Source: Streptomyces fulvoviolaceus (GTDB lineage: Bacteria > Actinomycetota > Actinomycetes > Streptomycetales > Streptomycetaceae). Taken from it: a DNA stretch of 64,000 bases. The stretch spans positions 1-64,000 of the forward strand of contig NZ_JOEY01000040.1 in NCBI RefSeq assembly GCF_000718165.1, written 5' to 3'. Positions 57,955 to 64,000 of this stretch are shown one piece after another; the first letter of the stretch is position 1, and each line of letters begins with the position of its first letter. The translations under genes and the position numbers were made by a program. The notes beneath the pieces are model-generated. The model saw only the letters and a program-made list of their open reading frames with translations, was not told the origin of the DNA and ran no database searches.

Positions 57955-59325
57955 ATGCGAACCCAGAGCCGACGACGGCCGCCGCGAGCCACGCTCGCCA
58001 TGGCCGCCGCAGGGACGCTGCTCGCCCCGCTGCTCTCCGGCTGCTGGGTCGGAGCCGGCGGGGCGGGATCAGGCGGCAACTCGATCAACGTCCTGATGGT
58101 CAACAACCCCCAGATGATCGAGCTGCAGAAGCTCGCCCCCCGCTTCACCGAAGAGACCGGCATCAAGGTCAACTTCACCGTTCTGCCCGAGAACGACGTC
58201 CGCGACAAGATCAGCCAGGACTTCGCCAACCAGGCCGGCCAGTACGACGTGGCCACCCTCTCCAACTACGAGATCCCGATCTACGCCCGCAACGGCTGGC
58301 TGCGCGAGATGAACTCCTACGTCGCCAAGGACCCGGCGTACGACGAACAGGACGTCCTCAAGCCGATGCGCGAGTCGCTGACCGGCGACGACGGCAAGCT
58401 CTACGGCCAGCCCTTCTACGGCGAGTCCTCCTTCCTGATGTACCGCAAGGACGTCTTCGCGAAGGAGGGCCTGACGATGCCCGCGCACCCCACCTGGACC
58501 CAGGTGGCCGACCTCGCCGCGAAGCTGGACGGGGCCGAGCCGGGCATGAAGGGCATCTGCCTGCGCGGCCTGCCGGGCTGGGGCGAGGTCATGGCACCGC
58601 TCACCACCGTCGTGAACACCTTCGGCGGCACCTGGTTCGACAAGAACTGGAAGGCACGGCTCGACTCCCCGGAATGGGAGAAGGCGACGAAGTTCTATGT
58701 CGACCTCGTCCGTGAGCACGGCGAGTCCGGCGCCCCCCAGTCCGGCTTCGCCGAATGCCTCAACAACATGACCCAGGCCAAGGTCGCCATGTGGTACGAC
58801 GCCACTTCCGCGGCCGGTTCCCTGGAGGCGTCGGACTCCCCGGTCAAGGGCAAGCTCGGCTACGCCCCCGCCCCCGTCGAGGAGACCAAGTCCGCCGGCT
58901 GGCTCTACACCTGGGCCTGGGGCATCCAGGACGCGTCCCGCAACCCCGACAAGGCCTGGAAGTTCGTGTCCTGGGCCTCCAGCAAGCAGTACGAGCAACT
59001 GGTCGGCGACCAGATCGGCTGGTCCAACGTCCCGGCCGGCAAGCGCGCGTCGACGTACACGAACCCGGCCTACGTCAAGGAGGCCGCCGCCTTCCAGGAG
59101 ATGACCAAGGAGGCCATCGAGGGCGCCCGGCCCAATGACCCCGGCGTGCAGCCGCGCCCCGCGCCCGGCATCCAGTTCGTCGGCATCCCCGAGTTCACCG
59201 ATCTCGGCACCAAGGTCTCCCAGGAGATCAGCGCGGCCATCGCCGGACGCCAGTCCGTCGAGTCGGCCCTGAAGAAGTCCCAACAGATCGCCGAGCGGAT
59301 CTCCGAGGAGTACGAGGGACGATGA
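57955..59325 (+). CDS. ABC importer polyol/sugar-binding lipoprotein
   Basis: A 456-residue family-1 solute-binding protein. The lipobox LLSGC gives lipidated Cys30. INVLMVNNPQMIELQKLAPRF, DVATLSNYEIPIYARNGWLREM and YTWAWGIQDASRNPDKAWKFV resemble the binding proteins of polyol (sorbitol/mannitol) importers. An AGGAGCG site precedes ATG 57955. It overlaps the first permease by ATGA and heads the operon binding protein, permease, permease, dehydrogenase. The exact polyol or sugar is not certain. Confidence 0.9.
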   Translation: MRTQSRRRPPRATLAMAAAGTLLAPLLSGCWVGAGGAGSGGNSINVLMVNNPQMIELQKLAPRFTEETGIKVNFTVLPENDVRDKISQDFANQAGQYDVATLSNYEIPIYARNGWLREMNSYVAKDPAYDEQDVLKPMRESLTGDDGKLYGQPFYGESSFLMYRKDVFAKEGLTMPAHPTWTQVADLAAKLDGAEPGMKGICLRGLPGWGEVMAPLTTVVNTFGGTWFDKNWKARLDSPEWEKATKFYVDLVREHGESGAPQSGFAECLNNMTQAKVAMWYDATSAAGSLEASDSPVKGKLGYAPAPVEETKSAGWLYTWAWGIQDASRNPDKAWKFVSWASSKQYEQLVGDQIGWSNVPAGKRASTYTNPAYVKEAAAFQEMTKEAIEGARPNDPGVQPRPAPGIQFVGIPEFTDLGTKVSQEISAAIAGRQSVESALKKSQQIAERISEEYEGR

Positions 59326-60260
59326 CCGCGACAACCACGGCCCCACTGGCCACCCCACACGTACGCCCCGTGCGGCAGCCCTCCGCCCGCCTGCGCGCCT
59401 GGGCCACCCGCGCCCCGCTGCTCCCCGCCCTCGTCTTCATGATCGTGGTCACCCAACTCCCGTTCGTGGCCACGCTGGTGATCTCCTTCTTCGACTGGAA
59501 CGCCCTCTATCCCAAGGCCCGCCACTTCACCGGCATCGACAACTACCAGCAGGTGCTGACCGACGCGGATCTGCGCCACTCGGTGTGGACGACGGTCCTG
59601 CTGACGGTCGCGGTGGTCCTGGTCAGCCTGGTGCTGGGCCTGGCCCTGGCCCTGCTCCTCGACCGGAAGTTCCGGGGCCGGGGCGTGGTCCGCACCCTGC
59701 TCATCGCCCCCTTCCTGGTGGTCCCGGTGGCGGCGGCCCTGCTCTGGAAGCATGTACTCTACAACCCCGAATACGGCCTGCTCAATGGGTTGTTGCACTA
59801 TGTGGGCGGCCCACAGCCGGACTGGATCTCCAACACCCCGCTGCTCGCGGTCGAGATGTCCCTGGTCTGGCAGTGGACGCCGTTCATGATGCTGATCCTG
59901 CTCGCGGGCCTGCAGAGCCGCGACCAGCAGCAGATGGAAGCGGCGAGGGTGGACGGCGCGAGCGACTGGCAGATCTTCCGCTATCTGACGCTCCCGCACC
60001 TGCGTCGCTACCTCGAACTGGGCGCTCTGCTCGGCTCGATCTACATCGTCCAGAACTTCGACGCGGTCTTCACGATCACGTCCGGCGGCCTGGGCACCGC
60101 GAACCTCCCCTACACCGTCTACCAGAGCTTCTACCAGGCCCACGAGAACGGCCTCGCCTCGGCCGCCGGCGTCCTGGTCGTCATCGGCTCGATCATCATC
60201 GCGACCTTCGCCCTGCGCGTGGTGTCGTCCCTGTTCCGCGAGGAGGTGGGCCGGGCATGA
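59322..60260 (+). CDS. ABC importer permease 1 (polyol/sugar)
   Basis: A 312-residue, six-helix inner-membrane permease of the MalF-like type. MEAARVDGASDWQIFRYLTL is the EAA loop for ATPase contact. ATG 59322 overlaps the binding-protein stop, and its stop overlaps the second permease start, both as ATGA. The partner ATPase is absent, as in the pectin-region importer. Confidence 0.92.
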   Translation: MTATTTAPLATPHVRPVRQPSARLRAWATRAPLLPALVFMIVVTQLPFVATLVISFFDWNALYPKARHFTGIDNYQQVLTDADLRHSVWTTVLLTVAVVLVSLVLGLALALLLDRKFRGRGVVRTLLIAPFLVVPVAAALLWKHVLYNPEYGLLNGLLHYVGGPQPDWISNTPLLAVEMSLVWQWTPFMMLILLAGLQSRDQQQMEAARVDGASDWQIFRYLTLPHLRRYLELGALLGSIYIVQNFDAVFTITSGGLGTANLPYTVYQSFYQAHENGLASAAGVLVVIGSIIIATFALRVVSSLFREEVGRA

Positions 60261-61102
60261 GCAGCATCGCCGTACGAGCCAGCCGTAAGAAGGGAGCCGG
60301 CCTGGGCCTCGTGGCCTGGCTCCTGGGAATCCTGTTCTTCCTCCCCATCGCGTGGATGGCGCTGACCTCCTTCCACTCGGAGGCGGACGCGGCCACCAAT
60401 CCGCCGTCCTTCGGCGCCGCCCTCACCCTGGACGGCTACCGCGAGTTCTTCGGCACGGGCGGCGGCGCGAGCCCCTGGCCGGCGCTGATCAACTCGGTGG
60501 TGGCGTCGGTGGCGTCGACGCTGTTCGTCCTGCTCCTCGCGCTCCCGGCGGCGTACGCGCTCTCGATCCGCCCGGTGAAGAAGTGGACGGACGTCCTGTT
60601 CTTCTTCCTGTCGACGAAGATGCTGCCGGTGGTGGCGGGCCTGCTGCCCATCTACCTGTTCGCCAAGAACGCCGGGATGCTGGACAACATCTGGCTGCTG
60701 GTCATCCTCTACACCTCCATGAACCTGCCGATCGCGGTGTGGATGATGCAGTCGTTCCTGGCCGAGGTCCCGGTGGCGATCATCGAGGCCGCCCGGGTGG
60801 ACGGGGCGCGGCTGCCGACGATCCTGGCGCGGGTGGTCGCCCCGATCGCCCTGCCCGGCATCGCCGCGACGGCCCTGATCTGCTTCATCTTCAGCTGGAA
60901 CGAGCTGCTCTTCGCGAGGGTGCTCACCGGTGTCGTGGCCGAGACCGCCCCCGTCTTCCTGACCGGCTTCATCACCAGCCAGGGCCTGTTCCTGGCGAAG
61001 GTGTGCGCCGCGTCGCTCGTCATCTCCCTGCCGGTGCTCGCCGCGGGGTTCGCCGCCCAGGACAAGCTGGTCCAGGGCCTCTCCTTGGGAGCCGTGAAAT
61101 GA
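60257..61102 (+). CDS. ABC importer permease 2 (polyol/sugar)
   Basis: A 281-residue, six-helix MalG-like permease. IIEAARVDGARLPTILARVV is the EAA loop and KMLPVVAGLLPIYLFAKNAG a conserved periplasmic-side region of polyol-type permeases. It overlaps the preceding and following genes by ATGA. The longer frame open upstream is a shadow of permease 1. Confidence 0.92.
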   Translation: MSSIAVRASRKKGAGLGLVAWLLGILFFLPIAWMALTSFHSEADAATNPPSFGAALTLDGYREFFGTGGGASPWPALINSVVASVASTLFVLLLALPAAYALSIRPVKKWTDVLFFFLSTKMLPVVAGLLPIYLFAKNAGMLDNIWLLVILYTSMNLPIAVWMMQSFLAEVPVAIIEAARVDGARLPTILARVVAPIALPGIAATALICFIFSWNELLFARVLTGVVAETAPVFLTGFITSQGLFLAKVCAASLVISLPVLAAGFAAQDKLVQGLSLGAVK

Positions 61103-62088
61103 AGGCCGCCGTCATCGAGTCCGTGGGCCGTGCCGTCGTCACCGAGGTCCCGGACCCGACGCCCGGACCGCGCGAGGTCGTGGTCGAGGTCGCGGCCTGC
61201 GGCCTGTGCGGGACCGATCTGCACATCCTGCAGGGCGAGTTCGCACCCAAGCTGCCGATCGTCCCCGGGCACGAGTTCGCGGGCGAGGTGGTCGGGGTGG
61301 GCACCCAGGTCACGGAGATCTCGGTGGGCGACCGGGTGGCGGTGGACCCGTCCCTCTACTGCTACGAGTGCCGGTACTGCCGTACGGGCCACAACAACCT
61401 CTGCGAACGCTGGGCCGCGATCGGCGTGACCACGGCCGGGGGTGCGGCGCGGTACGCCGTGGCGCCGGTGGCGAACTGCGTACGGCTGCCCGAGCACGTC
61501 CGTACGCAGGACGCGGCGCTGGTGGAGCCGCTGTCCTGCGCGGTCCGGGGCTACGACGTGCTCCAATCCCGCCTGGGCGCCCACGTGTTGATCTACGGCT
61601 CCGGCACGATGGGCCTGATGATGCTGGAGCTGGCCAAGCGGACGGGTGCGTCGAGCGTGGACGTCGTGGACCTGAACCCGACCCGCCTGGAAACGGCCCG
61701 CACGCTCGGCGTCTCGGCGTCGGCGGCGAACCCGGACGAGCTGGACCGCCCACAGGGCTGGGACGTGGTGATCGACGCGACGGGCAACGCGGCGGCGATC
61801 CAGGACGGCCTGGACCGGGTGGCGAAGGCGGGCACGTTCCTGCAGTTCGGAGTGGCCGACTACGCGACGCGCGTGACGATCGACCCGTACCGCATCTACA
61901 ACCAGGAGATCACCATCACCGGCTCCATGGCGGTCCTCCACAGCTTCGAACGAGCGGCGGAACTGTTCGCGAACGGTGTCCTGAACCCCGACATCTTCAT
62001 CAGCGACCGCATCCCACTGGAGCGCTACCCGGAGGCGCTGGAGCAGTTCGCGGCGGGGGTGGGCCGCAAGATCGTGGTGGTGCCGTAG
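61099..62088 (+). CDS. Zinc-dependent alcohol/polyol dehydrogenase
   Basis: A 329-residue medium-chain dehydrogenase. The catalytic zinc site is Cys37, His58 and Glu59 (ACGLCGTD, VPGHEFAGE), the structural zinc cysteines are 88, 91, 94 and 102 (YCYECRYCRTGHNNLCE), and IYGSGTMGLMMLELAK is the dinucleotide loop. Sorbitol or threonine dehydrogenases are the nearest types, and coexpression with the importer favours oxidation of the imported polyol to a keto sugar. ATG 61099 overlaps the permease stop. A strong hairpin follows 23 bases after its stop. Confidence 0.92.
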   Translation: MKAAVIESVGRAVVTEVPDPTPGPREVVVEVAACGLCGTDLHILQGEFAPKLPIVPGHEFAGEVVGVGTQVTEISVGDRVAVDPSLYCYECRYCRTGHNNLCERWAAIGVTTAGGAARYAVAPVANCVRLPEHVRTQDAALVEPLSCAVRGYDVLQSRLGAHVLIYGSGTMGLMMLELAKRTGASSVDVVDLNPTRLETARTLGVSASAANPDELDRPQGWDVVIDATGNAAAIQDGLDRVAKAGTFLQFGVADYATRVTIDPYRIYNQEITITGSMAVLHSFERAAELFANGVLNPDIFISDRIPLERYPEALEQFAAGVGRKIVVVP

Positions 62089-62110
62089 GGGATTCCCGCT
62101 CCTCGATGAC

Positions 62111-62138
62111 GGACGGGCTGAGTTCTTTCAGCCCGTCC
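62111..62138 (+). terminator. Stem-loop terminator joined to repeat R2
   Basis: GGACGGGCTGA (62111-62121) pairs perfectly with TCAGCCCGTCC (62128-62138) around a 6-base loop. The right arm is the first block of the R2 repeat, so the repeat supplies half of the terminator for the importer operon. Confidence 0.8.
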
Positions 62139-62231
62139 GGCGTTTGAGGACGAGGCCCCTTCAGGGCCGAAGCGGGGTCTGGGGGCGCAGCCCCCAGGGA
62201 CGGGAAGGGTAGGGGCGGCGGGGGCGAAAAA
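62126..62231. repeat. Interspersed GC-rich repeat, family R2, copy 2
   Basis: Nearly identical to 36-150, including the GAGGCCCCTTCAGGGCC and GGGGGCGCAGCCCCC hairpins and the G-rich tail ending in a short A run. It lies in the 216-base gap between the dehydrogenase and the TerD gene; the rest of that gap holds no recognisable gene. Confidence 0.85.
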
Positions 62232-62304
62232 ACGGCCGCACCCCCACTGACCCGAACGGCCGCTGGTAAGGGAACGGTAAAGCGGCCTGGATCGTTCACC
62301 GGGC

Positions 62305-63516
62305 ATGACAGCTATGACCCCCGGCTCGAACATCCCCCTGTCCGCCGCCCGCGTGACGGTGGACGTCGCCGCGCCCGTGCGCCTCGACGTATCGGGCCTG
62401 CTGCTCACCGCCGACGGCAAGGTGCGCTCGGACGACGACTTCATCTTCTACAACCAGCCGAACGGCCCCGGCGTGACGTACCGCTCGGGCGGCGGCACCG
62501 CCCCCGACGCGATCACGGTCGACACGGCTGCCGTGCCCCCGGGCATCGAGAAGATCGTGGTCACCGCCAGCCCGGACGCAGCCGGCCAGTCCTTCCAGGG
62601 CATCGAACCCACGGCCACGATCCGCAGCGGCGACGACAACAGCGTCCTGGCGACGTTCACGCCCCCGCAGCTCGGCACCGAGACGGCCCTGGTGATCGTG
62701 GAGATCTACCTGCGCAACGGCGCCTGGAAGGCCCGCGCGGTCGGCCAGGGCTACGCCAACGGCCTGGCCGGCATCGCCACGGACTTCGGCGTCACGGTCG
62801 AGGAGCCCGCACCCGCGCCCACCCCCGTCGCCCCGCCGCAGCAGGTAACCCCGCCGCCGCCCCCGCCCACCATGCAGCCCCCGGTCGCCCCGCCGGCCCC
62901 GCCCCTTTCCACTCCCCCGCCGCCGCCCGCCGGCGCCGGGAAGATCAACCTCGACAAGGGCCGGGTCAGCCTTCAGAAGAACCAGACCGTCTCCCTGGTC
63001 AAGGGCGGCCGCCCGCTGCTCTCCCAGGTCAAGATGGGCCTCGGCTGGGAGCCGGCGTACCGCGGCAAGGACATCGACCTGGACGCCTCGGTCATCGCGT
63101 ACGGCCCGCAGCGCAACCACATCGACAGCTGCTACTTCGGCAAGCTGTCCATCGTGAACGGCGCGATCAAGCACTCCGGCGACAACCTCACCGGTGAGGG
63201 CGGCGGCGACGACGAGGTGATCGTGGTCGACCTCGGCCGCCTCCCCCAGGAGGTGACCGGCCTGGTCTTCACGGTCAACTCCTTCTCCGGCCAGAAGTTC
63301 ACCGAGGTCGCCAAGGCGTACTGCCGTCTCCTCGACGCCTCGACCGGCGAGGAACTCGTCCGCTTCGACCTCACCAGCGCCGAACCGCAGACGGGCGTGA
63401 TGATGGCGAAGCTGATCAAGCAGTTCTCCGGCGAGTGGGACATGACGGCGATGGGCGACTTCGTGAAGTCCCGCACGGTGAGGGGGATGGTGAAGCCGGC
63501 CGCGCAGGCCCTGTAG
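62305..63516 (+). CDS. Protein with two TerD-type domains
   Basis: A 403-residue cytoplasmic protein. Both halves resemble TerD calcium-binding folds: residues about 8-165 (DDFIFYNQPNGPG, DTAAVPPGIEKIVVTAS, IVEIYLRNGAWKARAVGQGY) and about 215-400 (LSQVKMGLGWEP, DLDASVIAYGP, DDEVIVVDLGRLPQEVTGLVF). A Pro-rich linker (about 170-210) joins them. The first half has lost the usual GLGWD opening, the second keeps it. TerD proteins are linked to tellurite, phage and stress resistance; the role of this form is unknown. No other ter genes are seen nearby. Confidence 0.9.
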   Translation: MTAMTPGSNIPLSAARVTVDVAAPVRLDVSGLLLTADGKVRSDDDFIFYNQPNGPGVTYRSGGGTAPDAITVDTAAVPPGIEKIVVTASPDAAGQSFQGIEPTATIRSGDDNSVLATFTPPQLGTETALVIVEIYLRNGAWKARAVGQGYANGLAGIATDFGVTVEEPAPAPTPVAPPQQVTPPPPPPTMQPPVAPPAPPLSTPPPPPAGAGKINLDKGRVSLQKNQTVSLVKGGRPLLSQVKMGLGWEPAYRGKDIDLDASVIAYGPQRNHIDSCYFGKLSIVNGAIKHSGDNLTGEGGGDDEVIVVDLGRLPQEVTGLVFTVNSFSGQKFTEVAKAYCRLLDASTGEELVRFDLTSAEPQTGVMMAKLIKQFSGEWDMTAMGDFVKSRTVRGMVKPAAQAL

Positions 63517-63535
63517 GAAGCCGTACGACAGCTGC

Positions 63536-63565
63536 GGGCGCCCCCGATCCATCCAGGGGGCGCCC
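63536..63565. terminator. Bidirectional intrinsic terminator
   Basis: GGGCGCCCCC (63536-63545) pairs with GGGGGCGCCC (63556-63565) around a 10-base loop, between the convergent TerD and TetR genes. Confidence 0.85.
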
Positions 63566-63569
63566 GGCT

Positions 63570-64000
63570 TCAGTTCCCGGACCCGGGCTGAAGCCCCTCC
63601 AACAGCAGCGACAGATACCGGCTGATGGCCTTCCCCTGCCCGTTCGCCAGTTCCGACGCCGTGACCACACCGTGGGCGAGCCGGAGGACCTCGATCGGCT
63701 CGATGTCCTGGCGCAGGGTGCCCTCCTTCTGCGCCGCCACCACCAGCCGTTCCACCGCCCCCTTCATATGGGTGCCGCAGGCGGTGATCACGGCGTTGCT
63801 GCCGTCGGTGACGGCCGAGCCCAGCAGGGCCTTCAGGCCGCGCACCTGAATCGTGCCGACGCAGAGTTCGTTCAGCCACACCACCAGCGCCTCGCCCGGC
63901 GGCAGTTCCTTCGCGATCTCGTCGGCCCGCCTGGCGAACTCCTCGACGCGGTCGACGTACGCGGCCTCCAGCAGCGCCTGCCGGGTCGGGAAGTGCCGGT
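63570..64000 (-). CDS. TetR family transcriptional regulator (5' end beyond the window)
   Basis: The last 143 or so codons of a TetR-type repressor that runs off the right edge. The first visible residues read RHFPTRQALLEAAY, the end of the TetR helix-turn-helix, followed by an all-helical ligand domain with a conserved VLRLAHGVVTASELANGQGK block near the C-terminus. An internal ATG at 63884 is not the start, since the frame and homologous sequence continue upstream. The terminator at 63536 separates it from the TerD gene. Confidence 0.88.
   Translation of the reverse strand, partial: RHFPTRQALLEAAYVDRVEEFARRADEIAKELPPGEALVVWLNELCVGTIQVRGLKALLGSAVTDGSNAVITACGTHMKGAVERLVVAAQKEGTLRQDIEPIEVLRLAHGVVTASELANGQGKAISRYLSLLLEGLQPGSGN

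Noticed and set aside
63570..63884. Complete 104-codon gene starting at ATG 63884
   Set aside because: The frame continues to the window edge with a TetR helix-turn-helix ending; the gene is truncated by the window.

Overview
The window looks like a piece of a Streptomyces (or close relative) chromosome. The evidence is very high G+C in third codon positions, frequent GTG/TTG starts, an ectABCD osmolyte operon, mycothiol-type DinB and maleylpyruvate-isomerase-fold proteins, ECF sigma factors, a TerD protein, Tat-dependent secreted enzymes, and sugar ABC importers without their own ATPase. No rRNA, tRNA, CRISPR array, insertion sequence or phage gene was seen. Function calls come from motifs and context read by eye; no database search was run.

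Layout. 0-4.2 kb: a DinB protein, then ectABCD (ectoine and 5-hydroxyectoine). 4.2-16.7 kb: housekeeping and regulatory genes (ene-reductase with divergent MarR regulator, ECF sigma with zinc-finger anti-sigma, class V aminotransferase, DsbA-like protein, GlxA-type AraC regulator with GNAT, MFS exporter), then an alpha-ketoglutarate semialdehyde (KGSA) dehydrogenase with a divergent IclR regulator. 16.7-21.4 kb: a penicillin-binding protein, an NCS2 purine permease, and a SigE-like sigma factor with a membrane partner.

21.4-50.2 kb is a large plant cell-wall (pectin) utilisation region. It encodes pectate lyases of families PL1, PL3 and PL9, a PL4 rhamnogalacturonan lyase, CE8 pectin methylesterases, a PL1-CE8 fusion, a CE12-type rhamnogalacturonan acetylesterase, a secreted tandem GH43 protein, a cytoplasmic GH43, a Gfo/Idh oxidoreductase, a PmoA-like protein, a binding protein and two permeases of an oligosaccharide importer, and a GntR-controlled pair (IlvD/Edd-family sugar-acid dehydratase and DHDPS-family enzyme) that would turn a pentonate into KGSA. 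50.3-53.7 kb holds small metabolic genes, a 46-residue ORF and an MFS exporter. 53.7-56.8 kb holds a second acid-sugar module: uronate dehydrogenase divergent from kdgD, which is coupled to an unknown putative TIM-barrel protein. 57-62.1 kb is a DeoR-regulated polyol/sugar ABC importer with a zinc dehydrogenase. 62.3-64 kb holds a double-TerD protein and a truncated TetR gene.

How the genes work together (inference): secreted esterases strip methyl and acetyl groups from pectin, lyases and GH43 enzymes cut backbone and side chains, and the importer (energised by a distant MsiK-type ATPase) brings in oligomers. Galacturonate (Udh, KdgD) and a pentonate (dehydratase plus DHDPS-like enzyme) both lead to KGSA, which the KGSA dehydrogenase at 13.7-15.3 kb converts to 2-oxoglutarate.

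Non-coding structure is plentiful: a repeat family placed just downstream of minus-strand genes in one orientation, a hairpin element inserted in frame in ectC, two promoter regions with boxes repeated every 11 bp, several candidate operators, and simple-sequence repeats.
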